64,000 bases of DNA from Desertimonas flava. Lineage in GTDB: Bacteria > Actinomycetota > Acidimicrobiia > Acidimicrobiales > Ilumatobacteraceae. The position numbers were made by a program, and so were the translations under genes. The notes beneath the pieces are model-generated. The model ran no database searches. It had not been told where the DNA came from and worked only from the letters and a program-made list of their open reading frames with translations. Of this stretch, positions 46,141-55,071 are shown in pieces. Location of the stretch: the NCBI RefSeq assembly GCF_003426815.1, contig NZ_QKYK01000002.1:1-64000 (forward strand), in the 5' to 3' direction. Within the stretch, counting starts at the first letter, position 1; each line of letters begins with the position of its first letter.

Positions 46141-46478
46141 CAGCGACCGCCCTGGAAGACGCGATCCGGGCACTCGCCCACCCGGGCCGGCGAGCGATGC
46201 TGCGCCTCGTGTGGGATGACGAGCGGCCGGCCACCGCCCTGGCCGAGGCCGCCGGGTTGTCGAAATCCGCCGCCAGCCAACACCTCAAGCTCCTGCGCGA
46301 GGCGGGTCTCGTGCAGGTCCGGGTCGACGCCACCCGGCGGCTCTACCGCGCCGACCTCGCCAAGGTGGCCGAGGTGGCCGGGTTCCTCGACGACTTCTGG
46401 GCGACGCCGCTGGAGCGGCTGAAGGAAACGGCCGAGACCCGACATCGCACGGGCCGGACGAAGGGACGGGGGGCATGA
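46137..46478 (+). CDS. ArsR-family transcriptional regulator (SRPBCC-linked)
   Basis: The 113-residue winged helix has IRALAHPGRRAMLRLVW, LAEAAGLSKSAASQHLKLLR and the wing VDATRRLYRADLA. It has no metal-site cysteines, as usual for the ArsR subgroup next to AHSA1/SRPBCC genes, whose inducers are unknown. It overlaps genes on both sides by four bases. Confidence 0.88.
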   Translation: MTATALEDAIRALAHPGRRAMLRLVWDDERPATALAEAAGLSKSAASQHLKLLREAGLVQVRVDATRRLYRADLAKVAEVAGFLDDFWATPLERLKETAETRHRTGRTKGRGA

Positions 46479-46942
46479 AGCTCGCTGTCCAAGAGCTCGT
46501 GGTCCACGCTCCGATCGATCAGCTCTTCGAGCTCCTGATCGACCCGGAGCTGTTCGTGATGTGGATGGCCGAGGACGCGACCTTGGACCCGGTTCCCGGC
46601 GGGGTGGTCCGCTGGACCCACGCCAACGGCGACACTTGCTCGGGGGCCTACGTCGAGGTCATCCGCCCGAACCGGGTCGTGTTCACCTACGGATGGGAGC
46701 GTGCCGAGGTGGAGATCCCACCGGGATCGACCACGGTCGAGATCGATCTCACCGCCCAGCCGGACGGGTCCACTCACCTCCGGCTCGTCCACCGCGGCCT
46801 CGACGACGCCGCGGCCGACGCCCACGAGGGCGGCTGGGGCCACTATCTCGACCGGCTGCGCCGCGCCGCCGAAGGCGAGCTCGTCGGCCCCGATCCGTGG
46901 GCCGGCCGTCGTGTTCCCACCCCCGAGGAACTCGCCAGGTGA
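46475..46942 (+). CDS. SRPBCC (AHSA1-like) protein
   Basis: The 155-residue START/SRPBCC-type protein has APIDQLFELLIDPELFVMWM, the central VIRPNRVVFTYGWE and the C-terminal GGWGHYLDRLRRAAEG motif typical of AHSA1-like proteins. It would bind a hydrophobic ligand. Its ATG overlaps the ArsR stop. Confidence 0.85.
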   Translation: MKLAVQELVVHAPIDQLFELLIDPELFVMWMAEDATLDPVPGGVVRWTHANGDTCSGAYVEVIRPNRVVFTYGWERAEVEIPPGSTTVEIDLTAQPDGSTHLRLVHRGLDDAAADAHEGGWGHYLDRLRRAAEGELVGPDPWAGRRVPTPEELAR

Positions 46943-47295
46943 CGGCGGCGTCGACAGACGGCGAACAGGAGGCGGACTTCTGGGCGCTCGCCGAACCGAT
47001 GCTCGCCCGGGCGGGGGTGTCGCGCTCCACGATGATGGGCCTGCCGTGCCTGCGCATCGACGGCCGGTTCTTCGCGTCGTTCGACCGGCGTGCCGGCGAT
47101 CTGCTCGTGAAGCTGCCCGAAGCCCGCGTCGATCGACTCGTCGCATCCGGGCGGGCGCACTCGTTCGCCCCCGCGGGCCGGCGGTTCCGGGAGTGGGCGG
47201 CCGTGGGCCGTACTCGGCGACGGAGCTGGCCGGCGCTGCTCGACGAGGCACTCGCCTTCGTCGCTTCGCAACCATCGCCGACGAAGCACCGGTGA
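46939..47295 (+). CDS. MmcQ/YjbR (TfoX-N)-like protein
   Basis: The 118-residue protein resembles TfoX N-terminal/YjbR proteins: MGLPCLRIDGRFFASFDRRA, LLVKLPEARVDRLVASG and FREWAAVG. The function is unknown; it may bind DNA or a ligand. The GTG start overlaps the preceding stop, and the next start overlaps its own end. Confidence 0.75.
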   Translation: MTAASTDGEQEADFWALAEPMLARAGVSRSTMMGLPCLRIDGRFFASFDRRAGDLLVKLPEARVDRLVASGRAHSFAPAGRRFREWAAVGRTRRRSWPALLDEALAFVASQPSPTKHR

Positions 47296-47530
47296 GGCGT
47301 GCAGAGCGCGACCTGAGGATCGAACGGATCCTCGAGGCACCGGTGGCGGTGGTCTGGCAGCTGCGGACGGATCCCGAGCATTTCAAGGCGTGGTGCGGCC
47401 CCGAAGGCGTCACCATGCCGTCCGTGACGATGGAGGTTCGCGTCGGCGGATCACGCCACGTGTGCATGGAGATCCGCACCCCGAACGGGCCGATGCAGAT
47501 GTGGTTCGCCGGCGAGTACCGCGAGGTCAT
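47292..47530 (+). pseudogene. Second SRPBCC (AHSA1-like) gene, truncated
   Basis: From the GTG at 47292 the frame gives a good AHSA1 N-terminus (IERILEAPVAVVWQLRTDPE, WCGPEGVTMP, VGGSRHVCMEI, MWFAGEYREV), then at about 47528 loses homology and runs on into the convergent epimerase gene. Around 70 C-terminal residues, including the GGW-type helix, are missing. Confidence 0.75.
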
Positions 47531-47572
47531 CGCACGGTTGTCCGGTCGCCGGTCGTCCTCTTGTCGAAGGAC

Positions 47573-48391
47573 TCAGAGGATCCCATCGTGGGCTGCCGCC
47601 TGGATGGTTTGCACGGTTGGCCGGAAGCCGAACTCGCGCAGGAGCGTGCCGTCCATGCGTCCTGACCACGGATTCGTGAGGGGCTCGGCGCTGACCGGGA
47701 CGGGGTGCCCGCCGAGCTCGGCCATCTCGTAGACGGTGACGGGTGCGTCGTCGGTGACGTTGACGATCCTTCCGTCCATGGCGCCGGTCAGGGCGAGTTG
47801 GATGACGGCCGCGACGTCGCGGTGGTGGGCGACGGAGTAGGTGTGGGCGGGGTGCAGGCCGAACCGTTCGGCGAGCGCGCCCATCGAGGCGAGGTGGCCG
47901 TCGCCGTCTCCGTAGACGAACGGCAACCGCAGGATGTTCCATGTCAGGCCACTGTCTCGGAGCAGGCTCTCGGCGGCGATCTTGCTGGCCGGGTAGGCGA
48001 GTGTCGGTGAGCAGGTGTCGGTCTCTCGCGCGGGCCGTGCCGCGTCGGCGTCGTAGACGTTCCCCGTGCTGGCCATGACGAACCGGGCTCGCGGTGAGTG
48101 CGTGCGGACGGCGTCGATGAGATTGCGGGTGCCATCGAGGTTGGCGCGCCAGATGGCGTCCTGGTCATCGGTGCGGAACAGGGCTGCGAGATGGACGACG
48201 GCGTCGACGCCTTCCGCGGCAACCTGGAGCGAGCCGGGTTCCGCGAGGTCGCCTCGTACGGCGGTGGTGCCGGGCGGCAGGTCGAGGTCGCTGCGGACGA
48301 GGGCGCGGCAGTCGAACCCGGATGCGGCCAGACGTGGCAATGCCCGCGATCCGACGAGTCCGCTGGCTCCGGTGATCAATACAGCTGTCAT
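47573..48391 (-). CDS. NAD-dependent epimerase/dehydratase
   Basis: This 272-residue extended SDR has the Rossmann motif LITGASGLVGSRAL, VVHLAALF, an active-site Ser in MASTGNVYD and a YPASK motif (YxxxK). It should be NAD(P)-dependent on a sugar nucleotide or related substrate. ATG 48391 has a GAGGATC site. It is divergent from a MarR gene across a perfect palindrome. Confidence 0.87.
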   Translation of the reverse strand: MTAVLITGASGLVGSRALPRLAASGFDCRALVRSDLDLPPGTTAVRGDLAEPGSLQVAAEGVDAVVHLAALFRTDDQDAIWRANLDGTRNLIDAVRTHSPRARFVMASTGNVYDADAARPARETDTCSPTLAYPASKIAAESLLRDSGLTWNILRLPFVYGDGDGHLASMGALAERFGLHPAHTYSVAHHRDVAAVIQLALTGAMDGRIVNVTDDAPVTVYEMAELGGHPVPVSAEPLTNPWSGRMDGTLLREFGFRPTVQTIQAAAHDGIL

Positions 48392-48405
48392 GATGATCCT
48401 CTCAA

Positions 48406-48432
48406 CTGATCGTCAGTTCTACTGACGATCAG
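48406..48432. promoter_or_regulatory. Perfect MarR operator palindrome
   Basis: CTGATCGTCAG-TTCTA-CTGACGATCAG has exact 11-bp arms and a 5-bp spacer, located 15 bp from the epimerase start and 23 bp from the MarR start. It is the clearest operator in the window and probably lets the MarR protein control both genes. Confidence 0.8.
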
Positions 48433-48454
48433 CCTAACCCTACACTTCCGCGAT

Positions 48455-48907
48455 GTGACAAGAGAGGCGGACATCGGACCACGGCTCAGCCGGCGGTTGG
48501 CGTACCTGCTGAAGCGCGCGCTCATCGATCTCGAGGACCTCCACCGCGAGCACTTGGACCCGTTGGGGATCAACGGCCGCGAGCTCTCGGTGCTGTTGCT
48601 GCTGCAGGCCCGGGAACCAGAATCGCAACAGCAGACGGCCGAGCGGCTCCAGGTCGACCGCACCACCATGGTCGCCTTGCTCGATGGACTCGAAGCAAAG
48701 GGTCTCGTGGCACGTGAGGCCGATCCGGCCGATCGGCGCCGGAACGTCGTTGCGCTCACCGACGCAGGCCGACGGACGCTCGAGAAGGCCGTTCGCGCCA
48801 GCGACAAGGCTGAGCGTCGACTACTCCGAGCGTTGGACGAGTCGGAGCGAACGCAGCTGCGCGCACTGCTCGCCCGCGTCGCCGCAGATGAACACGAGAG
48901 CCCTTGA
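48455..48907 (+). CDS. MarR-family transcriptional regulator
   Basis: The 150-residue protein has a MarR winged helix: QQQTAERLQVDRTTMVALLD as recognition unit and DRRRNVVALTDAG as the wing with the DxR motif. The GTG start has no ribosome site and may be leaderless. It likely represses the divergent epimerase. Confidence 0.87.
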   Translation: MTREADIGPRLSRRLAYLLKRALIDLEDLHREHLDPLGINGRELSVLLLLQAREPESQQQTAERLQVDRTTMVALLDGLEAKGLVAREADPADRRRNVVALTDAGRRTLEKAVRASDKAERRLLRALDESERTQLRALLARVAADEHESP

Positions 48908-49176
48908 TCAGCGCGACGGCCTGACAAGACAGTCCCTGGCGCGTGGTCACCCGGCCGCTGATGTCGGTGCGGGCCAGGTCGGCGTCGATGCCCGCAACGA
49001 CGTTGCGAACGTTCGCGATCGAGCCTGCCGGTACCGTCGCCTTCGTGCGCCGCGTCCCCCGTGCACGCCCGTCGGCCCGGGGAGTACCCTTTTGAGGATC
49101 GCCCCGACGGGAGAACACCGGTGATGCGCCTCGACCCCACACCGCGCCGCGGCGCGCATCTCCCACGACCGTCACG
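48908..49176. other. Intergenic region upstream of the P-type ATPase
   Basis: No clear gene. The minus-strand frame has one coding-like segment (VRNVVAGIDADLARTD, GRVTTRQGLSCQAVALI) without a start or a known family; it could be a remnant. A promoter for the ATPase gene must lie here. Confidence 0.35.
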
Positions 49177-51999
49177 GTGACCACACGTACCGGCGTCGAT
49201 CCTCCGGGTCCTCCGACCCCGTGGCTCGCCGACCCAGCCACGCTCGCGGCTGGGCTGGGAACCGATTCGGCCCAAGGATTGTCGAGCGCTGAAGCGGCAG
49301 AGCGGCTCGCCCGGGGAGGCCCCAACCGCCTCGACCCCAAGCCTCCTGCGCCGTGGTGGCGGAAGCTGGCAGCACAGTTCGTCGACCCGCTTGTGTTCCT
49401 GCTCCTCGCCGCAGTGGCGATCTCTCTGGTGACGTGGGTGATCGACGGGGCGCGCGGCGTGCCGTTCGAGGCTCTGGTCGTCGCCGTGATCCTCGCGGCC
49501 AACGCGGTGCTCGGCTACGTGCAGGAGGCGCGGGCCGAGCAGGCGGTCGCCGCCCTCCAGCGCATGGCCGCGGCAACCTCCGCCGTCGTGCGCGACGGCA
49601 CCGTCCGCCGTGTGCCCGCCGCTGAGGTGGTCTCGGGGGACGTGCTGCTGCTCGCCGAGGGCGACGCAGTCAGCGCGGACGCCCGCCTGGTCGAGGCTGC
49701 GGCGCTGACCGTCGCCGAGTCGGCGCTCACCGGGGAGAGCGAGCCCGTCCTGAAGGACGTCGCGACCTTGGCGGGCGAGGTCGCCCTGGGTGACCGGGTC
49801 AACATGGTGTTCAGCGGCACCGCGGTCACCCGGGGCCGGGGCCGGGCGCTCGTCACGGCCACCGGGATGGCGACCGAGATGGGTCGCATCGCCGGCCTGC
49901 TCGAGGCCGCCGAGGACGCCCCGACGCCGCTGCAGCGCGAGATCGCCCGCGTAGGTCGGCTCCTCGGCGTCAGCGTCTTGATCATCGCCGCCGTGGTCGT
50001 CGCCGTCATCCTGCTCACCTCCGACATCCGCCGCGCCTCCGACGTGGTCGACGTCCTGCTGGTCGGGGTGTCCCTGGCGGTGGCGGCCGTGCCCGAAGGA
50101 CTGCCCGCGGTGCTGTCGGTGGTGCTCGCCCTCGGCGTTCAGCGCATGGCCCGCCACAACGCGATCGTCACGCGACTGTCGTCGGTCGAGACGCTCGGCT
50201 CGGCGTCGGTCATCTGCTCGGACAAGACCGGCACGCTGACCCGCAACGAGATGACGATCGAGCGGATCATCACCTGCTCCGGCGCCGTCACCCTGACCGG
50301 AAGCGGCTACACGCCCGAGGGTCAGCTCCTCGTCGACGGGTGGCCGCTCGAGCTCGGCCCGCTCGCCGACGAGGTACGGGTCGTGCTCACCGGCGGCGCG
50401 CTGGCCGGCGACGCGTCGATCCGCGAGGTCGACGGCACCTGGGTCGCGATCGGCGATCCGACTGAGGCGGCGTTCGTCGTCGCCGAACACAAGGCCGGGT
50501 TCGCGCAGGCCCGCAGCGGCCGGTTCGAGCGGGTCGGGGAGGTGCCGTTCACCTCCGAACGGAAGCTCATGACGACCGTCGAATCCGACCGCGACTTCGC
50601 CGGCCTCGTCCGCGTCATCACCAAGGGCGCGCCTGACGTGCTGCTCGCCCGCTGCACCCACGAACGGGTCGGCGCCGGCGAGCAGCCGCTCGACGACGTT
50701 CGACGCGTCGAGATCCTGGCGACCGTCGACGACCTCGCCCGCCAGGCGTTTCGCACGCTCGCAGTCGCCCACCGGCCCCTCGCGGAGGCCGACCGTGACG
50801 CGGTGGGAGAGCAACTCGAGCGGGACCTGATCTTCGCCGGCGTCGTCGGGATCATCGACCCGCCGCGCCCGGAGGCCAGCACGGCGATCTCCGAGGCGCA
50901 CGCCGCCGGCATCCGGGTGCTGCTCATCACCGGTGACCATCCCCTCACGGCGGCCCGCATCGCCGGCGACCTCGGCATCGCGCCGACTGGGACGCAGGCC
51001 GTCACCGGCATCGAGCTCGAGCGCCTCGACGACGAGGGTCTCCGCGACGCCGTCGATCGGTCCGACGTCTACGCGCGCGTCGCGCCGGAGCACAAGCTGC
51101 GCATCGTCGCCGCTCTCCAGGCAAACGGGAACATCGTCGCCATGACGGGCGACGGCGTGAACGACGCCCCGGCGCTCAAGACCGCCGACATCGGGGTGGC
51201 CATGGGGCTGACCGGGACCGATGTCACCAAGGAAGCGGCGAACATGATCCTCGCCGACGACAACTTCGCCACGATCGTCGCCGCCGTGCGCGAGGGCCGT
51301 GGGATCTTCGCCAACATCCGCACGTTCCTCCGCTACCTGCTGTCCTCCAACGCGGGCGAGGTCCTGACCATGCTCCTCGGGGTGCTGCTCGCCGGCGCCA
51401 TCGGCCTCGACCAGTTCGGCGGCGCCGTCGCGGTGCCTCTCCTCGCCACCCAGATCCTGTGGATCAACCTGCTCACGGACGCCGCCCCTGCGCTCGCCAT
51501 GGGCCTCGACCCGCCACCCGACGACGTGATGGCCCGGCCGCCGCGGCGCCTCACCGACCGCGTCATCGACCGGGAGATGACTCTCGGTGTCGTGTTCGTC
51601 GGCGCCGTCATGGCCGCGGCGACACTGCTCGTGCTCGACATGCGCCTTCCCGGTGGGTTCGTGAACGGCGGCGGGACGCTGACCGAAGCCCGCACCCTGG
51701 CCTTCACCACGCTCGTGCTCGCCCAGCTGTTCAACTGCTTCAACGCCAGGTCCGACCGCACGAGCGCGTTCCACCACCTCTTCACGAACCGCTACCTGTG
51801 GGCCGCGATCGGCCTGTCGCTGGCGCTGCAGGTCGCGGTCGTCTACATCCCGTTGCTCAACGACGCCTTCGACACGGCCCGCATCGGCGCCGCCGATTGG
51901 CTGCTGTGCGCCGCCATGGCCAGCACCGTCTTGTGGGCCGACGAACTCCGCAAGCTCGCCAGCCGGCGGCGCCGAGGCTCACGACCTGACTCGCGCTAG
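49177..51999 (+). CDS. P-type cation-transporting ATPase (PMR1/SERCA-like)
   Basis: The 940-residue pump has the actuator motif LTGESEPV, the phosphorylation site CSDKTGTLTRNEM with the Asp at residue 349, KGAPDVLLARC in the nucleotide domain, the hinge MTGDGVNDAPALKTADIGVA and ten predicted helices with a C-terminal cation ATPase domain. The PEGLP in helix 4 (AAVPEGLPAVLSVVLALGVQ) is the Ca2+/Mn2+-type motif. It probably exports Ca2+ or Mn2+. The GTG at 49177 is used; no ribosome site is strong. It is a single unit. Confidence 0.92.
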   Translation: MTTRTGVDPPGPPTPWLADPATLAAGLGTDSAQGLSSAEAAERLARGGPNRLDPKPPAPWWRKLAAQFVDPLVFLLLAAVAISLVTWVIDGARGVPFEALVVAVILAANAVLGYVQEARAEQAVAALQRMAAATSAVVRDGTVRRVPAAEVVSGDVLLLAEGDAVSADARLVEAAALTVAESALTGESEPVLKDVATLAGEVALGDRVNMVFSGTAVTRGRGRALVTATGMATEMGRIAGLLEAAEDAPTPLQREIARVGRLLGVSVLIIAAVVVAVILLTSDIRRASDVVDVLLVGVSLAVAAVPEGLPAVLSVVLALGVQRMARHNAIVTRLSSVETLGSASVICSDKTGTLTRNEMTIERIITCSGAVTLTGSGYTPEGQLLVDGWPLELGPLADEVRVVLTGGALAGDASIREVDGTWVAIGDPTEAAFVVAEHKAGFAQARSGRFERVGEVPFTSERKLMTTVESDRDFAGLVRVITKGAPDVLLARCTHERVGAGEQPLDDVRRVEILATVDDLARQAFRTLAVAHRPLAEADRDAVGEQLERDLIFAGVVGIIDPPRPEASTAISEAHAAGIRVLLITGDHPLTAARIAGDLGIAPTGTQAVTGIELERLDDEGLRDAVDRSDVYARVAPEHKLRIVAALQANGNIVAMTGDGVNDAPALKTADIGVAMGLTGTDVTKEAANMILADDNFATIVAAVREGRGIFANIRTFLRYLLSSNAGEVLTMLLGVLLAGAIGLDQFGGAVAVPLLATQILWINLLTDAAPALAMGLDPPPDDVMARPPRRLTDRVIDREMTLGVVFVGAVMAAATLLVLDMRLPGGFVNGGGTLTEARTLAFTTLVLAQLFNCFNARSDRTSAFHHLFTNRYLWAAIGLSLALQVAVVYIPLLNDAFDTARIGAADWLLCAAMASTVLWADELRKLASRRRRGSRPDSR

Positions 52000-52107
52000 C
52001 TCGGCGGCCGCTCGTCGGCGATGTCGCGGAAGCTCGTGCCGGGTCACCCAGCGCGCGCGCCTGGTCCGCAGCGCGCTCGTCGACGGCCCCCGACGGCTGC
52101 GCCGCTG

Positions 52108-53529
52108 TCACGTTCGGGGTTCGGTTCCGTCGTCCACCCCCGCGTCCGGAGCGTAGGTCCAGTCCGGCTGCTTGCGCCAGAAGGACTCGTCGTAGACCGC
52201 GCGGCCTCCGTCGAGGTCGATCAGCTTGGGAATCGGCAGGCGCCGTGGGCGTGGACACCGGCCGAGCGCGAGATGCTCGGCGAACTCCTCCGGGAACGCT
52301 CGTAGGACGCTCGACACGACGATCTGTTCCTCGGTCGCGAGGAAGCAGCGGCTCCCGTCGGTGACGTGGTCCAACCAACCGGTGATCGCATCGAGGTCGC
52401 TCGAGGTGCCGGCGCCGGTCTCGATGCGCTCGAGGTGCCCGGTGATCGCGCTCGAGCCAAGTTTGCACGGTGGGCACTGCCCGCACGACTCGATCGACAA
52501 GAACCGCGAGAAGCGGTAGGCGGCATCGGCCATGCAGGTCGTGTCGTCGTACACGATGAACCCTGCCGAGCCGATGCCGCTCCCGATGGCCTGGAGCCCC
52601 TCGTAGCTGACCGGCACATCGAGGTCGGCCGCGGTCACGACGGCGTTGGCGACGCCGGAGAACACCGCCTTGACCGACCGCCCCGCAACCAGCCCGGACC
52701 CGACGACGTCGATCACGTCCCGCAGGGGCGTACCCATCTCGACCTCGCCGACATCGGGGGCGACCACGTCACCGACGACCGTCGTCACGATCGTGCCGGG
52801 CGACTCGACGGTGCCCATCGAGCGGAACCACTCGGCGCCGCGCGCCACGATGTGCGGAACGTTCGACAGCGTCTCGACGTTGTTCACCAGTGTCGGGTTC
52901 GAGCCCGCCGTGCCATCGGTCGGGTCGATCCGGTCGTGAGACTGCCACCCCAGCTGAGGAGCCGTCGCGAACAGCCCGTGCAGGTACGGCGGAAGCCATC
53001 GAGGCAGCGGCTCGTTGCCCTCGATCACCTCCAGCATCGCCTTCTCCTCACCGAACAGATACTCGTCCGGCCCGGCCACGATCGTGACCGTGCAGTCACC
53101 GCACAGCCCCGCCTGCTGGAACTCCTGCACCGCACGTGTGACCGCCTCGATCTCACGGCGGAAGCTCGCCTTCAGGCACACGAACGCCTCCGCCGCGCCG
53201 ATCGCGAACCCGGCGATCGCCACCCCCTCGACCAGCTGATACGGGTTCGCACGCAACAACGCTCGGTCCTTGAACGTGCCGGGCTCTCCTTCGGCCCCGT
53301 TGCACACCAGATATCGCCGGCCGCCTGTCTGAGCTGCCACGCCGGCCCACTTCTGACCGGTGGGAAATCCGCCGCCTCCGCGACCCCGCAACCCGGCCTG
53401 CGACACCAGATCGATCGTGGCGCTCGGACCCAGCTCGTGAGCGCGACGGATCCCCGACCCGCCGATGCCGTTCGCCAAGTACATGTCGATCGACGTGATC
53501 GGGTCGTTCGGCAACAGGAACGTCGTCAT
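52108..53529 (-). CDS. NuoF/HoxF-like NADH-binding diaphorase subunit, unpartnered
   Basis: The 473-residue protein matches NuoF: the NADH/FMN loop GLRGRGGGGFPTGQKW, NGAEGEPGTFKDR, VNNVETLSNVP and the 4Fe-4S ligands SCGQCPPCKLG with a fourth Cys in SRCFLAT. It would pass electrons from NADH through FMN to an Fe-S cluster. No NuoE/HoxE-like thioredoxin-fold partner or other complex I gene is nearby, so it may serve as a diaphorase for another acceptor. ATG 53529 has a GGGAGG site, and a GTTCT-N10-AGAAC site covers its promoter. Confidence 0.9.
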   Translation of the reverse strand: MTTFLLPNDPITSIDMYLANGIGGSGIRRAHELGPSATIDLVSQAGLRGRGGGGFPTGQKWAGVAAQTGGRRYLVCNGAEGEPGTFKDRALLRANPYQLVEGVAIAGFAIGAAEAFVCLKASFRREIEAVTRAVQEFQQAGLCGDCTVTIVAGPDEYLFGEEKAMLEVIEGNEPLPRWLPPYLHGLFATAPQLGWQSHDRIDPTDGTAGSNPTLVNNVETLSNVPHIVARGAEWFRSMGTVESPGTIVTTVVGDVVAPDVGEVEMGTPLRDVIDVVGSGLVAGRSVKAVFSGVANAVVTAADLDVPVSYEGLQAIGSGIGSAGFIVYDDTTCMADAAYRFSRFLSIESCGQCPPCKLGSSAITGHLERIETGAGTSSDLDAITGWLDHVTDGSRCFLATEEQIVVSSVLRAFPEEFAEHLALGRCPRPRRLPIPKLIDLDGGRAVYDESFWRKQPDWTYAPDAGVDDGTEPRT

Positions 53530-53601
53530 GTGGGATCCTCCCGTGAGCGCTCGTCACGGACGCACCGCGATGCCGCTCACAGCGACACTACCTCACATAT
53601 A

Positions 53602-53621
53602 GTTCTGTTCAAGACTAGAAC
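53602..53621. promoter_or_regulatory. GTTCT-N10-AGAAC operator upstream of the NuoF-like gene
   Basis: GTTCT-GTTCAAGACT-AGAAC is an exact 5-bp inverted repeat with a 10-bp spacer. On the gene's strand it is followed directly by TATATG, a plausible -10 element. Related sites lie upstream of the RIC gene and between globin and sufB. Confidence 0.45.
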
Positions 53622-53681
53622 AAATAAGGTGATGGGTGGACGTCGACCGTCGAGCTGATCGTGTGCGGCGATGCCGGTTGG

Positions 53682-54899
53682 TCATCGGAGCTCGCCGAGC
53701 GGGACGTCGCGGTCGGCGAGGCGGGTCGGGTCGGTTGGCGCACGGGCCGCGACGATGGCCCTGAGGTCGTCGACCACGTCCCACGTGTTCACGTTCATCG
53801 CTGCGGTCACCACGCCGTCGCGGTGCCAGAAGGCGACGAACTCGCGGGTGGCGAGGTCGCCACGAACCGTGACATGGTCGCCCGCGTCGCCGTAGCCGAC
53901 GTACTCCATGCCGAGGTCGTACTGGTCGGAGAAGAAGTACGGCAGGCGCGCGTAGATGTCTCGGTTGCCCGCGGCGTTGCGCCCGGCGGTGATGCCTTGG
54001 TTGAGGGCGTTGGCCCAGTGCTCGACGCGCAGGTTCCGGCCGTAGTGCGGGTGCCATGCGTTGGCGGCGTCACCCGCGGCATAGACGCCCGCGACGCTCG
54101 TCTCGAGGTGCTCGTCGGCGAGGATGCCGTTGTCGACCCGCAACCCGGCCGCCTCGGCGAGCTCGGTGCGGGGGGTGACGCCAACGCCGACGACGACGAC
54201 GTCGGCGACCTCGACTCGGCCGTCGGCGAGGACGACTGCCTCGACGGTCTCGGTTCCCCGCAGCTGTGCGACGCCGACGCCGAGGCGCAGGTCGACGCCG
54301 TGTTCGGCGTGCAGGTCGCGGAAGACCCCACCGATCCGATCGCCGAGCACCCGCTGCAGCGGCACCGGCGCAGGGTCCACGAGGACGACGCGTGCGCCCA
54401 TCTGGCGGGCGGACGCCGCCACCTCGGAGCCGATCCAGCCGCCTCCGATCACCGCGACGCGGCTGGCGCCCCGGATGGCGTCGCGCAGTCGGGCAGCGTC
54501 GGCGATGGTTCGGAGGTAGTGGACGCCGTCGAGGTCGGCGCCGGGAAGCGGGAGCCGCCGTGGGGCCGCGCCGGTGGCGAGGACCGCGGTGTCGAAGTCG
54601 ATGCCCGCGCCGCCGGCCAACTCGACGCGGCGAACGCCGAGGTCGAGGTGCTCGGCGTGGTCGTTGATCAGTTCGATGTCGTGGGCGGCGTAGAAGCCGA
54701 CGGGATGGACGTGCGCGGTGTCAGGGTCCTTCTCGCCGCGCAGCACCGCCTTGGACAGCGGCGGGCGCTCGTAGGGTGCGCCGGGTTCGTCGCCGACGAG
54801 GACGATGCGACCGTCGAAGCCGGCCTCGCGTGCCGCCTCGGCTGCCTTGGCGCCGGCGAGGCCGGCCCCGATCACTGCAAGCGTCGGGCTGCTGGTCAT
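53682..54899 (-). CDS. Ferredoxin-reductase-like FAD/NAD(P) oxidoreductase
   Basis: This 405-residue flavoprotein has FAD-binding AVIGAGLAGAKAAEAAREAG, YERPPLSK, the NAD(P)-binding VAVIGGGWIGSEVAASAR and the second FAD motif VAGVYAAGDAANAW. It belongs to the rubredoxin/putidaredoxin reductase-type family and should reduce a ferredoxin partner. ATG 54899 has an AGGAG site. It lies between DoxX and NuoF genes, all leftward, but each has a wide gap in front. Confidence 0.9.
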   Translation of the reverse strand: MTSSPTLAVIGAGLAGAKAAEAAREAGFDGRIVLVGDEPGAPYERPPLSKAVLRGEKDPDTAHVHPVGFYAAHDIELINDHAEHLDLGVRRVELAGGAGIDFDTAVLATGAAPRRLPLPGADLDGVHYLRTIADAARLRDAIRGASRVAVIGGGWIGSEVAASARQMGARVVLVDPAPVPLQRVLGDRIGGVFRDLHAEHGVDLRLGVGVAQLRGTETVEAVVLADGRVEVADVVVVGVGVTPRTELAEAAGLRVDNGILADEHLETSVAGVYAAGDAANAWHPHYGRNLRVEHWANALNQGITAGRNAAGNRDIYARLPYFFSDQYDLGMEYVGYGDAGDHVTVRGDLATREFVAFWHRDGVVTAAMNVNTWDVVDDLRAIVAARAPTDPTRLADRDVPLGELR

Positions 54900-55071
54900 G
54901 GGTGATCACTCCTGTTCCAGGTGGGCGGCGGCTGGGGTTGGTGGTGTGGCGGTGAAGCGACAGGAACCGCTCCTGGTGCGTCAGGCCGGGCCCGCCATCC
55001 TGGAGCCAGCGTTCAGTGACGTTTCGGGCGCGCTCGACGAGCAGCGCGCCGTCACGGATCGCCGGAGCGCG
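54900..55071. other. Gap between DoxX and ferredoxin reductase genes
   Basis: About 170 bases without a recognisable gene. The end holds the AGGAG site of the reductase gene; nothing else is evident. Confidence 0.4.

Noticed and set aside
48388-51777. 1129-residue minus-strand open frame
   Set aside because: It is antisense to the P-type ATPase and MarR genes, with Arg/Gly/Asp-rich composition typical of GC-rich shadow frames.
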